Of a stretch of 64,000 nt of DNA, positions 28,581 to 37,230 are shown in pieces; the first letter of the stretch is position 1, and each line of letters opens with the position of its first letter. A model generated the notes under the pieces. The model made no database searches, was not told the origin of the DNA, and saw only the letters and a list, made by a program, of their open reading frames with translations. Source of the DNA: Neiella holothuriorum (lineage in GTDB: Bacteria > Pseudomonadota > Gammaproteobacteria > Enterobacterales > Neiellaceae); NCBI RefSeq assembly GCF_019457915.1, contig NZ_JAHZSS010000001.1, forward strand, positions 345,772 to 409,771. The letters run 5' to 3'. The translations under genes and the position numbers were made by a program.

Positions 28581-29150
28581 TTATGCGGGCTTTAGTTCTC
28601 GCGTTAACATTTGATAAATGCTTATTAAATAAGCAAAAATAATGGCGCAAGAAATAGCCAAAATTCCGTCATTAGGAAATAGATACCAAGCCGCTACGAT
28701 TAGAACACTTCGCAATATTGCATGGATTAACCCGACAGGATGGTTAACAATCCATGAATAAACGACCCAATGAAGCCCCAAGCCAACGCCCAAACTCAAT
28801 GGAACAAATTCAGGCGCATTTAAAAGTAATGGAATGTGCACAACCCAAAGCAGGTTAACCATTAAAATGCAGAGCCCCATCAGTTTTGCGAGGGGATTTG
28901 AGGGGGAAACTAAGTTTTCATTTCGAATTTTAGCAATCATTAACGCTGTAGGAAAAATGGCGCCCGTAGCGAAAAGCAAAATGTAGACAGCCGTTCCTTC
29001 ATTAAGTTGTGTACTTAAAACTGCGACAACAGCCCAAATTATCGTCCCTGCAATTGGCATGGATACCGAGCGGTTTGAAGACTGCTCAAACTCACGTCTG
29101 TAATCATCTAATGTCAAAATATTTCTCTCCTTGATTTGAGCGATGCTCAT
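28581..29150 (-). CDS. Cassette-borne membrane protein of unknown function
   Basis: A 189-residue protein with a short N-terminal cytosolic part (MSIAQIKERNILTLDDYRRE) and five or six hydrophobic segments. It resembles small uncharacterised membrane proteins of the DUF7010 kind that I associate with mobile cassettes; this is a tentative match. No good Shine-Dalgarno is present before the ATG, as is common for the first codon of a cassette gene. Upstream lies a GTTGGGC box fitting the attC core consensus. The gene is more AT-rich than its backbone neighbours. Confidence 0.6.
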   Translation of the reverse strand: MSIAQIKERNILTLDDYRREFEQSSNRSVSMPIAGTIIWAVVAVLSTQLNEGTAVYILLFATGAIFPTALMIAKIRNENLVSPSNPLAKLMGLCILMVNLLWVVHIPLLLNAPEFVPLSLGVGLGLHWVVYSWIVNHPVGLIHAILRSVLIVAAWYLFPNDGILAISCAIIFAYLISIYQMLTRELKPA

Positions 29151-29169
29151 TATTATTTAGCTACGTGGT

Positions 29170-29213
29170 GCCCAACATATGGGCGAGTGCTTAATTGTTT
29201 TTATTGTTTGAAA
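29170..29213 (-). repeat. Short attC-like remnant
   Basis: On the minus strand this spacer ends in GTTGGGC (complement GCCCAAC, 29170-29176), a full match to the attC core consensus GTTRRRY. A GCCCA...TGGGC inverted repeat overlaps it. The spacer is only ~63 bases between the two genes, so the site would be at or below the usual minimum length. Confidence 0.4.
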
Positions 29214-29504
29214 TTATTGATCAAATGAGTCTAGGTCGATTTTGTAGTTAGCGAGAACTTCTTGCATTTGAAGCTTCTTCTGACCGGCAGCTACCGCCAT
29301 GACTTTGGCCGTCACATCGGAAACCTCGCCCTTTGTTATGCCCGCTTGCTTTGCCTGATTAAGGTAATAGTTGATACACGGCAAGCAGTTCATCGCCATG
29401 GCCGCCGCAAGCCCCACCAAAAGCTCCGTTTTGGAATCCAAATGATCGTTTTCATGAGTCGAGTGATAGAAATCTTGGTAGTGCTTCTGATGCTTTCCTA
29501 GCAT
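29214..29504 (-). CDS. AhpD/carboxymuconolactone decarboxylase-like protein (cassette gene)
   Basis: A 96-residue all-helical protein of the CMD/AhpD superfamily. The redox pair is CLPC (around residues 40-43), embedded in AMNCLPCINYYLNQAKQAGITKGE, the typical arrangement with a following histidine position changed to tyrosine. Such proteins act as peroxidase partners or in unknown redox roles. Three downstream helices (TAKVMAVAAGQKKLQMQEVL) complete the fold. It sits alone between two attC-like spacers on the minus strand. Confidence 0.75.
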   Translation of the reverse strand: MLGKHQKHYQDFYHSTHENDHLDSKTELLVGLAAAMAMNCLPCINYYLNQAKQAGITKGEVSDVTAKVMAVAAGQKKLQMQEVLANYKIDLDSFDQ

Positions 29505-29520
29505 GGGGAAACCTTTGTTG

Positions 29521-29616
29521 AATCAACGCCCCTACGAAGGAGCAGATAATAGCTTGCTAAAATGTGTATCGAAGCGGAACCGAGCAAACTGTTACCAATC
29601 CCGCTCAATTTTATTG
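29521..29616 (-). repeat. attC-like site between cassette genes
   Basis: Read on the minus strand, the spacer begins near TTGAGCGGGATT, contains ACAGTTT and TTTTAGCAAGCTATTA, and ends in GGGGCGTTGATT. The order and spacing of these blocks match the next spacer (29951-30047). The end box GTTGATT fits the attC core GTTRRRY at six of seven positions. Confidence 0.55.
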
Positions 29617-29934
29617 TTATATACCGTATTCTCGCTCTACTTTTGAGATGCGAACTTTAAATGAGTCATACCACGACTTACGTCCCGTCTTTTGAGCTTC
29701 TATATGCTCAGCGTTCGCTTTCCAATTTTTAATTGACTCTAAATCAGACCAATATGAAACCGTTATACCTACATCTTCTCTAGCCGATTCCATTCCTAAA
29801 AATCCATGTTGTTGCGCGGCGAGCTCAACCATACGAGTTGCCATTTCACTATAACCGTTATCTCCCTCTGTTCGAGTCGATGTAAAGATGACTGCAAAAT
29901 ATGGAGGGGCAGGAGTGTTTGCGATAAGTGACAT
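29617..29934 (-). CDS. Antibiotic biosynthesis monooxygenase (ABM)-like protein (cassette gene)
   Basis: A 105-residue protein with the ferredoxin-like alpha-beta fold of ABM domains: strand PYFAVIFTSTR, helix YSEMATRMVELAAQ, strand GFLGMESAR, GITVSYWSDLESIKNWK and a final strand. The WSDLESIKNWK segment is the most recognisable part. These small proteins include monooxygenases, heme degraders and many of unknown role, and are frequent in integron cassettes. AGGAG lies 6 bases before the ATG. It is flanked by attC-like repeats on both sides. Confidence 0.78.
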   Translation of the reverse strand: MSLIANTPAPPYFAVIFTSTRTEGDNGYSEMATRMVELAAQQHGFLGMESAREDVGITVSYWSDLESIKNWKANAEHIEAQKTGRKSWYDSFKVRISKVEREYGI

Positions 29935-29950
29935 TGGAGCTCCTAGGTTT

Positions 29951-30047
29951 ATGACGCCTTATTACTAGGCTGATTAATAGTTGGCTAAAGTGGTGAGTGA
30001 AAGTGAACTAAAAAACTGTTTTAAGTCCCGCTTAAGCGGCTTATTAG
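29951..30047 (-). repeat. attC-like site, best preserved copy
   Basis: On the minus strand it opens with TAATAAGCCGCTTAAGCGGG followed by ACT, closely resembling the opening of Vibrio-type cassette repeats (TAACAAACGCCTCAAGAGGG). It continues with CTTTAGCCAACTATTA and closes with AAGGCGTCATAA. Internal complementarity (CCGCTTAAGCGG) would give a folded hairpin. The length of ~97 bases is normal for attC. Confidence 0.65.
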
Positions 30048-30054
30048 GATCCAT

Positions 30055-30396
30055 TTAACTAAGCCTACTAGCCCAGTTACCATTATGTTGATTGTCACAG
30101 TTTTCTTCGGTATCAAATAAAACATGATTTACAATGTTTTTAAAATTAATTCCAATTTCACTAAGTTCAGATTTAACCAATGACTGAAGTAGATTGTTGT
30201 TTACCGATGTTAAATAGCTATCTAGGTTTTCATTTGTATCAAATACGCATACTACTTTTAGACTCTTAGGGAAATTTGAGTAATTCACTGTGTGAGTTAG
30301 CCATTGAAACCCTTTAATGTCCGTCAAAGCTGTTTCGCAAATTCCTGTTAAAATAATGCGAAGTTGGTTATCTATTTTTTTATCTGATTTACGCAT
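30055..30396 (-). CDS. Conserved small protein of unknown function (cassette gene)
   Basis: A 113-residue basic-start protein (MRKSDKKIDNQLR) with the core GFQWLTHTVNYSNFPKSLKVVCVFDTNENL and an acidic C-terminal part. From memory, similar proteins occur in Shewanella and Vibrio and are sometimes labelled Fis-family regulators; I see no Fis-type helix-turn-helix, so that name is not adopted. The alternating strands around SLKVVCVFDT suggest an alpha-beta fold. It is strongly AT-rich compared with the flanking backbone and is bounded by attC-like spacers. Confidence 0.65.
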   Translation of the reverse strand: MRKSDKKIDNQLRIILTGICETALTDIKGFQWLTHTVNYSNFPKSLKVVCVFDTNENLDSYLTSVNNNLLQSLVKSELSEIGINFKNIVNHVLFDTEENCDNQHNGNWASRLS

Positions 30397-30402
30397 AATC
30401 TG

Positions 30403-30491
30403 AAATGTTGCCTTGTACCTAAATAAGGGGTTGGTAAAGATTGGCTAAAATTAGATTGACGGAAGACCACAGTCACTTGTTAAGTGTTGTT
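30403..30491 (-). repeat. attC-like site between cassette genes
   Basis: Minus-strand reading: ACTTAACAAGTGACTG near the start, TTTTAGCCAATCTTTACC in the middle and AAGGCAACATTT at the end. The central TTTTAGCCAA block matches the other two spacers and the opening AACAAGTGACTG resembles Vibrio-type repeats. The core boxes are degenerate. Confidence 0.5.
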
Positions 30492-30974
30492 TTAAAACCT
30501 AGCAAACTCGCCACCATGCCACCTAATAAGGCCCATTTTTACAGGAGTGCTTCTGGTTGCAGGAACGCCTCCGGAAAAGCAATTAAGACAAACGATGAAG
30601 TTACCCGAGCTGGGCCTGTGCATAGAAAAGCCTCCTACACCGGGGCTTAGTGGGTACTCGTCGCCTATTGTAAACATTAGATCGCCATCTACAACGTAGA
30701 ACTTACTTGGCTTTTCTATGCATTGATAAACGCTCGTATTTTTGACTCCGTCCGGAGTAACCAACTTTACGGTGGTTCTGACGAAGTGAAAGACTTTGCC
30801 TTTATACCCAAAGTTAGTAACCAAAGAGCTAGACCAGCGTATATCTTTTTGGTTGAGCTCATATGCTGAATAAGGTTTCGACAGGTCCATCTCGTAAGGA
30901 ATAGGACCACTAGCATCATCACCTGCAAAGGAAAAAAATGGCAGAAGCACAATCACAAAACTGAGTAAACGCAC
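30492..30974 (-). CDS. Exported small protein of unknown function (cassette gene)
   Basis: A 160-residue precursor with a clear Sec signal (MRLLSFVIVLLPFFSFAG, cleavage after FSFA near residue 17). The mature part appears beta-rich and contains three cysteines (in VYQCIEK and VCLNCF) that could form a disulfide. I recognise no family. A strong Shine-Dalgarno AAGGAGAG precedes the ATG. It is the promoter-proximal gene of the minus-strand cassette cluster, with an attC-like site on each side. Confidence 0.65.
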   Translation of the reverse strand: MRLLSFVIVLLPFFSFAGDDASGPIPYEMDLSKPYSAYELNQKDIRWSSSLVTNFGYKGKVFHFVRTTVKLVTPDGVKNTSVYQCIEKPSKFYVVDGDLMFTIGDEYPLSPGVGGFSMHRPSSGNFIVCLNCFSGGVPATRSTPVKMGLIRWHGGEFARF

Positions 30975-30989
30975 ATTCTCTCCTTAGAC

Positions 30990-31087
30990 ACTTAACGCTT
31001 ATTATCGAGAATGCAGCATATGTAAATCAGCATTCGCTAAACCAAATTCTTTCATGTTGAACCTAACACATTGATTTTAAGTGGTTA
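30990..31087 (-). repeat. attC-like site at the upstream edge of the cassette cluster
   Basis: The core box GTTAAGT (complement ACTTAAC, 30990-30996) matches GTTRRRY exactly. Its partner TCTTAAC lies ~90 bases away near 31081-31087 and can pair with it. The segment between contains TTTGGTTTAGCGAATGCTGA, similar to the TTTAGCC block of the other sites. The remaining 350 bases up to the efflux operon hold no integrase gene. Confidence 0.5.
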
Positions 31088-31437
31088 AGATCATGTTTCT
31101 ATTTTTGCTATGAACAACCTCTGCAAAACCAAGCGAGACCTGATGTATCGAGACCAAGTTTGTTTCCTATTAAATGCTAAAGGGAAAGTTTTTCATTATT
31201 TAATCAATATGTTAGCGTTTTAGCGTGGTTAGTTTGCGTTTTCAAACGCGCTTGCCACTCGCTCATATGCTTACCTTTAATCCTAAAAACTGTTTTAAAT
31301 CATCTGCTAAGTATTCTCTGTCATCTCCGGCACTCGCTCAGTTTAGCCAGTTCACTGCGGGCAATTGGCTCTTAACCCAGCCTTAACCTGCGGCTGTGTA
31401 TGCTGCCGCCAGATCCATTACTTTGAGCCGTTTTTAG
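31088..31437. other. Intergenic region before the efflux operon
   Basis: AT-rich spacer with no gene. Its right end carries the promoter area of the efflux operon, with the 11-base direct repeat at 31371-31388 and a possible -10 box TATGCT at 31399-31404. Confidence 0.5.
31371..31388 (+). promoter_or_regulatory. Direct repeat, candidate OmpR-family response-regulator site
   Basis: CTTAACC occurs at 31371-31377 and again at 31382-31388, an 11-base period typical of tandem binding by OmpR/PhoB-type regulators. It sits 10 bases before TATGCT (31399-31404), where a -35 element would be. The operon encodes such a regulator (37231-37911), suggesting autoregulation. Confidence 0.5.
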
Positions 31438-32832
31438 ATGACCCATTCCTTGCCAAATAAAGCTCGGCGCCCGCGTCGTTCGGCTGTGTTGTTGCCGTTA
31501 AGCTTGTGCATTAGCTTAAGCTTACTCGGTTGTACAACAACGTCCGAACTCGACTTTAATCAGCAAGCTGAGCAGCAGTTGAAAACGCAGGAGCGTTGGC
31601 AGCAACAGCAAGTAGGTGCCAGCACTGCCCAGCAAATCACCGATTTAATTGAGCTGCAGCCGCTGACCGAGTTAGTGACGCAGGCTATGGCGAATAACCC
31701 CAACCTTCAGCAAACCGTCATTGCGCTAAAAATTGCCTATGCCCAACATGCAGCAACCGTGGGTGATTCTCGGCCACAGGTCAATGCCGGTTTTAGCGGT
31801 GAACGCGCAGAAGATGCCGATGACAGTTACAGCGCCGATTTAACCGTGAGCTGGGAATTGGATTTGTGGCAAAAGCTCAGCGACAACGCCAGTGCTGCCG
31901 AAATGGACATTGCCAGCAGTCAGGCTAGTGTGCAGGCGGCAAAAGATGCCCTGGCCGCCAGTATCATGCGCAACTGGCTACAAATTAATTATTTGAAACA
32001 ACGGCTTGTGGTTGAGTCCCAGCGGCTAAAAACGCTCGAAGATAATGAAGCCTTTATTGTGCAGCGTTATCGCGTGGGGCTGGGCGATTTAGAAACCCTA
32101 GATACCGCCAAATCATCGTCGGCCAGTGCTCGTGCAACGTTAGCGAATTATCAAGAACAATTGGCGCAAGCGCAGCGCAGTTTAACCCTGCTGCTAGGTG
32201 CCGAACAGCCACAGGCAATTGAGGTGGACGCAGGCTTTCCAGACGTTATACAGCCGCTTTCGACCCTACCGGAGCAAGATTTAGCGCGCCGTCCCGACCT
32301 GCAAAATGCCTACTACAGCATTGTGGCCGAACAATATCGTACCGATGTGGCGTACAAGGCGCTGTTGCCATCATTTAACTTGTCGGCATCGTTAACCGAA
32401 GTTGCGTCAAACCCGAGTGATGCCTTGTTCAAAAGCCCCGCGTGGAGCTTATTGGGGCAGATCACCGCGCCACTGTTTCAAGGCGGCACTTTGCGAGCGC
32501 AAGCTGAAATTGCCGAACTGACCGCAGAACAAGCGTTTTGGGGCTATCAAGAAACCCTGCTGAACGCTGTGTACGAAGTTGAAAACGCGTTGGGCCAAGA
32601 GCACTCACTTAGCCGTCAACAAGAACATTTAACGGTATCGCTGCATAGCGCTGAGCGCAGTTTTGACAACTACCAAGTTAAATACCGTCAGGGCTTGGTC
32701 GACATTCTAGATTTGCTCACTGTTCAGCAGCAAACCTTTGATTTAGAAGCTCAACTGATTGAAACCACTTATAACCGTTTGGTAAATCGCATTGATTTAG
32801 GATTGGCGTTAGGCCTCGGAGTATCTTCATGA
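31438..32832 (+). CDS. Outer-membrane efflux lipoprotein (TolC/NodT family)
   Basis: Outer-membrane channel of a tripartite efflux pump, 464 residues. It has a lipoprotein signal with lipobox LLGC (Cys32), as in OprM/NodT-type factors. Two similar halves of long helices and strands follow, for example LTVSWELDLWQKLSDNASAAE in the first half and LLGQITAPLFQGGTLRAQAE in the second. The stop overlaps the next start (ATGA). It is the first gene of a five-gene unit with adaptor, pump, response regulator and kinase. Confidence 0.92.
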   Translation: MTHSLPNKARRPRRSAVLLPLSLCISLSLLGCTTTSELDFNQQAEQQLKTQERWQQQQVGASTAQQITDLIELQPLTELVTQAMANNPNLQQTVIALKIAYAQHAATVGDSRPQVNAGFSGERAEDADDSYSADLTVSWELDLWQKLSDNASAAEMDIASSQASVQAAKDALAASIMRNWLQINYLKQRLVVESQRLKTLEDNEAFIVQRYRVGLGDLETLDTAKSSSASARATLANYQEQLAQAQRSLTLLLGAEQPQAIEVDAGFPDVIQPLSTLPEQDLARRPDLQNAYYSIVAEQYRTDVAYKALLPSFNLSASLTEVASNPSDALFKSPAWSLLGQITAPLFQGGTLRAQAEIAELTAEQAFWGYQETLLNAVYEVENALGQEHSLSRQQEHLTVSLHSAERSFDNYQVKYRQGLVDILDLLTVQQQTFDLEAQLIETTYNRLVNRIDLGLALGLGVSS

Positions 32833-34025
32833 ATCGTAAAACGCTAACCCGCGTTGCAACCTTGGTTGCGGCTGTTTCTATTGTTGCGGCCATTTTATTT
32901 AACGGCGCACAAATGCGCGCTGCCAGAACACACCATATGGAATCAATGGCAAACGACAAACACCCGATACAGTTGCAAGAAGTGTCGGTTATTGAGGCGC
33001 TTGCTCAGCGCCATCAAGCCATGATTGTTGGCTACGGTGAAGCCAAATCACAATTTGAACTTGAGCTTGTGGCTGAGGTGAGTGGCCAACTGACGGCACT
33101 GAGCAATCATTTTAAAACCGGCGCTGTATTTGCGAAGGGGCAGCAATTAGCACAAATCAATCCGCTAAGTTACCAACAAGCCGTTGCCGATGCCCAAGTT
33201 GCATTGGCCGACGCGCAGTTAGCGCTATTGGAAGAACAACGATTAGGCGAGCAAGCTGAACTTGAATGGCAGCGCTCGGGCATGACAGGTGATCCTGATT
33301 CGCCACTGGTATTACGCAAGCCACAATTGGCTGCTGCAGAAGCCACCTTGCAGTTGGCTCAAAAGCAACTGGCGAGCGCCGAATACGACTTGGCGCAAAC
33401 GCGCATCAGCGCGCCATTTGATGCCGTAGTGGTGTCACGAGAAGTCCAACCTGGTCGCTATCTGCAAACGGGCGAAACCATCGCTACGCTGTACAGCACC
33501 GACCGTATTGAAGTGGCGGTGCCGCTCTCGGAGCAGCAATGGCAAAACTTACCGGTATTGGCCAATGAATCGGCGCCAAGCGATGCTCTGATTGCAGTGA
33601 CGCTATTGAGCAATGACAAGCAGCGTCAGTGGCAGGGGTATATTGAACGCACTGAATTGCACTTGGATGAAACAAGTCGTCAGCGCTCTGTTGTTGTGGT
33701 CGTAGACGAGCCGTTAAGTCAGCCCACGCCGTTGATGGCAGGCGAATTTGTAACTGCTCAGATTGAAGGCCGAGTAGTTGACGGGCTGTGGCAGCTGCCG
33801 GCATCGGCCATTTCGCAAGCTGGCGAGATTTGGTATGTGCAAACTAGCGCCGATGGCAAAGAGCAGTTGTTGGCAAATACCCAAGCCGAGCAGCAATTTG
33901 CTCATGGCGAATATGTGTATGTCCGTCCTGTTGCTGGCTTAACACAAGCGCTTGTCGTTGCTCGCCCATTAATTACTTATGTTGCTGGAATGCGTGTTCA
34001 TGCCCAAGTGGAGCCTACCTTATGA
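32829..34025 (+). CDS. Efflux periplasmic adaptor subunit (RND/HlyD family)
   Basis: Membrane fusion protein linking pump and outer-membrane channel, 398 residues. An N-terminal hydrophobic anchor (VATLVAAVSIVAAILFNGAQ) is followed by a lipoyl domain split by a helical hairpin (AQVALADAQLALLEEQRL). The beta-barrel domain begins with TRISAPFDAVVVSREVQPGRYL and a membrane-proximal domain lies at the end. Both ends overlap neighbours by four bases, showing translational coupling through the operon. Confidence 0.92.
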   Translation: MNRKTLTRVATLVAAVSIVAAILFNGAQMRAARTHHMESMANDKHPIQLQEVSVIEALAQRHQAMIVGYGEAKSQFELELVAEVSGQLTALSNHFKTGAVFAKGQQLAQINPLSYQQAVADAQVALADAQLALLEEQRLGEQAELEWQRSGMTGDPDSPLVLRKPQLAAAEATLQLAQKQLASAEYDLAQTRISAPFDAVVVSREVQPGRYLQTGETIATLYSTDRIEVAVPLSEQQWQNLPVLANESAPSDALIAVTLLSNDKQRQWQGYIERTELHLDETSRQRSVVVVVDEPLSQPTPLMAGEFVTAQIEGRVVDGLWQLPASAISQAGEIWYVQTSADGKEQLLANTQAEQQFAHGEYVYVRPVAGLTQALVVARPLITYVAGMRVHAQVEPTL

Positions 34026-37000
34026 GCCAGTCGCAACCGCCCCATTCAAGCGGGCCTTTACCCTCAACGAATGACGCCATTGCTGGCAGCGGACTCATCA
34101 GTTGGTTTGCACAAAACCCAGTAGCCGCTAATTTGTTGCTGATCAGTGTATTGATCTTAGGCGTGCTGGCGGCTGGCCAGCTGCGCAAAGAAGCCTTTCC
34201 GTCGCTCGAGCCTGATCGCATTACGGTGTCGATGAATTACGACAGCGGCGATGCCTTATTGGCTGAAGAAGGCATTGCCCTCAAAGTTGAAGAAGCACTG
34301 GAAACTGTGCCCGGTATTAAGCGCATTACGTCTACCTCGAATGCCTATGGCAGTACAGTGATGATCGAAAAGAAAACCGATTACTCACTCGATACTTTGC
34401 TGACCGATGTCAAAAACGAAGTCGATGCCATTTACAACTTGCCGGTGGACGCGGAAAACCCCGTCATTGAAAAAGCCCGCCGTCAGGATCATGCCATTTG
34501 GGTTCAGTTGTACGGTGATGCCGACATGGGCACCTTGCAAGAGCTGGCCGAGCGATTGAAATCAGACTTGTTGGCCAAGTCGGCCATTAGTGATTTATCG
34601 ATTTCTGCCAAGCAAGATCCGCTCATTTCTATAGAAATTGATGAAGCTAAATTGCTGTCTTATGGCCTGACTATGGGCGATGTGGCCGATGCAGTTAATG
34701 CTGAATCGTCAACGCCATTGAGCACCAGCCTGCGCTATCAAGAAAAAGTGCTGCGCTTAAAAGCATCCGAGCAAGCCTATCGGCAAAAGGCGTTTGCCGA
34801 TATTCCACTGTTCACCACGGCCAACGGCAGCGTGATCCGGTTGGGCGATGTGGCGTTAGTGACCGACACCTTTGAAGATGATGTGTACTCGCTGTCGCAC
34901 TACAACCAGCAAAACGGTATGGGCATCCAGATCGTGATGGATGAGCAAAGCGATGTCATCGACATTGTGCAACAAGCACAAGAGGTGGTTGATAACTGGA
35001 ACGAGCGCGGCATTTTGCCCAACAACGTTGAGTTGCTGACTTGGTATGATCAAAGCGATTTGATTAAAGAACGCTTGTCGTTGCTGAGTAAAAATGCCAT
35101 CACCGGTATTGCCTTGGTCTTTATTGTGCTGGCGTTGTTTCTCAACCTTACCGTCGCGTTTTGGGTGGCGGCCGGACTGCCATTCATTTTCTGCGGCACC
35201 TTGTTTTTTATGGGCGACAGCTTTGTTGGGTTAACCATCAACGAGCTGACCACCTTTGGTTTTATCATGGCGCTAGGCATTGTGGTGGATGACGCCGTGG
35301 TGGTGGGCGAGAGTATTTACGACTCGCGTAAACGTCAGGGCGACTCGCTCGCCAATACCATTCGCGGCACCATGCAAGTGGCTGTGCCTACCTTGTTTGG
35401 CGTATTAACCACCGTGGCTGCTTTTGTGGCGTTGTCTAATGTGACTGGCCGGTTGGGGCAGATTTATGCCCAATTTGCATCGGTAGTGACCATTTGTTTG
35501 TTGCTGTCGGTGGTTGAATCTAAGTTGATCTTGCCGTGCCATTTAGCCCACCTGAACACTCACCGCACCATTAAAAAAGGCGTTTTGGGGTATTGGAGCA
35601 AGATCCAACACGGCGCCGATGCCGGCCTGCAGTGGTTTAATGATCGTGTCTATCGGCCAATCATTGAATGGTCGTTACGGTTGCGATACGCCGTACTGCT
35701 AGCATTTGTGACCCTGTTCATTCTGGTGGTTGGCATGCCGATGACTGGCGCAGTGCGGGTTGGCTTCTTTCCCGACATTGCTGGTGATTTGGTGGTGGCA
35801 ACGGTGTCGATGCAAAACGATGCCAGCTTTGGCCAAACCGAAACCAACTTGGGTCGGATTGAACAAGCCGCCTTGCAAGCCGACGCTCAGCTGATGGACA
35901 AATACCAGCTTGAGGAAAGCTCTTTGACCAGCTTACAAGTATTGGCAACCGGCGATTTGGAGGGCGAAGTGAAAGTCGAGTTGGCAAGCGACTCTGCTTA
36001 TAGTTCGCGTGAATACGGCAAAGTTTGGCAACAACTCACCGGTTCGCTAGAAGGCGTGCGTAAGCTTAAGTTTTTGTCGAAAAAAGAAATGGTCGATAAC
36101 TTCAAAGTCGAACTGAAGTCGTGGGATGAACAAACCGTGACGGCAGCCGGCGAACGTTTTAAAGACGTGTTGGCGAGCATGAATGGCATCAGTGGTATTG
36201 ATGACAATTTAGACCCAGGGCAACCACAACTTAAATTTGAACTGACCGAGCAGGGGCGAGCGTTAGGGCTGGACACGGCGACCTTGTCACAACACTTGTT
36301 GCGCACCTTTGGTGGTGACATTGTTCAGCGCTATCAACGCAATAAAGATGAAGTCAAAGTTCGGGTTCGGCTGCCGCAAGAAAAGCGCCAGACGCTGGCG
36401 GATATTGAACAGTCGCATATTCGGTTAACCGACGGCACCGTGGTGTCGATGAATACGGTGGCTCGTATTTCGACCGAATACCAACAAGATTCCATTACTC
36501 GAATCGACAACCTGCGCGCCGCCTATATCAGTGCGGTGGTTGATAGTTCGGTTCTCGCGTCCAATGAATTAGTTGATCGCTTGCAACAATCGCTGGTGCC
36601 GGAATTGCTGGCGCAGTATCCAGATTTAACCATCGACTTTGCCGGTGAAGCAGAACATCAACAGGAAGCCACAAGCTCCATGTCACAGATGTTTGTGATG
36701 GCCTTGTTGGCTATTTATGTGCTGCTGGCTATTCCGCTGAAGTCTTACATTCAGCCGGTGCTGATCATGCTGGCCATTCCGTTCGGTATTGTTGGTGCGA
36801 TTTTGGGCCACTGGTTAAACGATCTGACCATTAGCATTTTGTCATTAAATGGCATTTTGGCGCTTAGCGGCGTGGTGGTGAACGACAGTTTGTTGTTGGT
36901 GTCGCGGTTTAATCAGATCCGTCGCGAGCGAGATATTTCGATTCACGATGCCATTGTTGAAGCTTGTCGTGGTCGATTGCGGGCGGTCTTGCTAACGTCA

Positions 37001-37219
37001 GTCACTACCTTTGCTGGCTTAGCGCCATTGCTGAGTGAAACCTCGATGCAGGCTCAGTTCCTAATTCCGGCTGCGGCGTCTTTAGGCTATGGTATTTTAT
37101 TCGCTACGTTGATCACCTTGGTGTTGATCCCGGCGCTACTAACCATTCAACTGGAATGCAAAGCGGCGTTGCAAAACGGTTGGCAGCGGGCGCAAACTAG
37201 ATTGCTAGGAATGGCATAA
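34022..37219 (+). CDS. RND family efflux pump, inner-membrane subunit
   Basis: Proton-driven RND exporter of 1065 residues. It has 12 expected membrane helices, with two large periplasmic loops after helices 1 and 7. The helix 4 segment GIVVDDAVVVGESIYDSRKRQGDS holds the conserved Asp pair used for proton relay. The second-half helix 10 segment GVVVNDSLLLVSRFNQIR lacks the acidic pair, as usual. It resembles AcrB-like HAE family pumps of the less-studied environmental subgroup instead of the heavy-metal type. Substrates are unknown. Confidence 0.93.
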   Translation: MSQSQPPHSSGPLPSTNDAIAGSGLISWFAQNPVAANLLLISVLILGVLAAGQLRKEAFPSLEPDRITVSMNYDSGDALLAEEGIALKVEEALETVPGIKRITSTSNAYGSTVMIEKKTDYSLDTLLTDVKNEVDAIYNLPVDAENPVIEKARRQDHAIWVQLYGDADMGTLQELAERLKSDLLAKSAISDLSISAKQDPLISIEIDEAKLLSYGLTMGDVADAVNAESSTPLSTSLRYQEKVLRLKASEQAYRQKAFADIPLFTTANGSVIRLGDVALVTDTFEDDVYSLSHYNQQNGMGIQIVMDEQSDVIDIVQQAQEVVDNWNERGILPNNVELLTWYDQSDLIKERLSLLSKNAITGIALVFIVLALFLNLTVAFWVAAGLPFIFCGTLFFMGDSFVGLTINELTTFGFIMALGIVVDDAVVVGESIYDSRKRQGDSLANTIRGTMQVAVPTLFGVLTTVAAFVALSNVTGRLGQIYAQFASVVTICLLLSVVESKLILPCHLAHLNTHRTIKKGVLGYWSKIQHGADAGLQWFNDRVYRPIIEWSLRLRYAVLLAFVTLFILVVGMPMTGAVRVGFFPDIAGDLVVATVSMQNDASFGQTETNLGRIEQAALQADAQLMDKYQLEESSLTSLQVLATGDLEGEVKVELASDSAYSSREYGKVWQQLTGSLEGVRKLKFLSKKEMVDNFKVELKSWDEQTVTAAGERFKDVLASMNGISGIDDNLDPGQPQLKFELTEQGRALGLDTATLSQHLLRTFGGDIVQRYQRNKDEVKVRVRLPQEKRQTLADIEQSHIRLTDGTVVSMNTVARISTEYQQDSITRIDNLRAAYISAVVDSSVLASNELVDRLQQSLVPELLAQYPDLTIDFAGEAEHQQEATSSMSQMFVMALLAIYVLLAIPLKSYIQPVLIMLAIPFGIVGAILGHWLNDLTISILSLNGILALSGVVVNDSLLLVSRFNQIRRERDISIHDAIVEACRGRLRAVLLTSVTTFAGLAPLLSETSMQAQFLIPAAASLGYGILFATLITLVLIPALLTIQLECKAALQNGWQRAQTRLLGMA

Positions 37220-37230
37220 GGCAAAGGCTG

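Noticed and set aside
28580..28586. GTTATGC as an attC core box
   Set aside because: It mostly consists of the stop codon region of the adjacent cassette gene and does not fit GTTRRRY; no paired box was found.
30055..30396. Fis-family regulator name for the 113-residue cassette protein
   Set aside because: No helix-turn-helix of Fis type is visible; the label would come from a doubtful naming tradition.
28340..31437. CRISPR array or insertion sequence in the AT-rich region
   Set aside because: Repeats are divergent, ~100 bases long and separated by genes; there are no short exact repeats, no transposase and no terminal inverted repeats.
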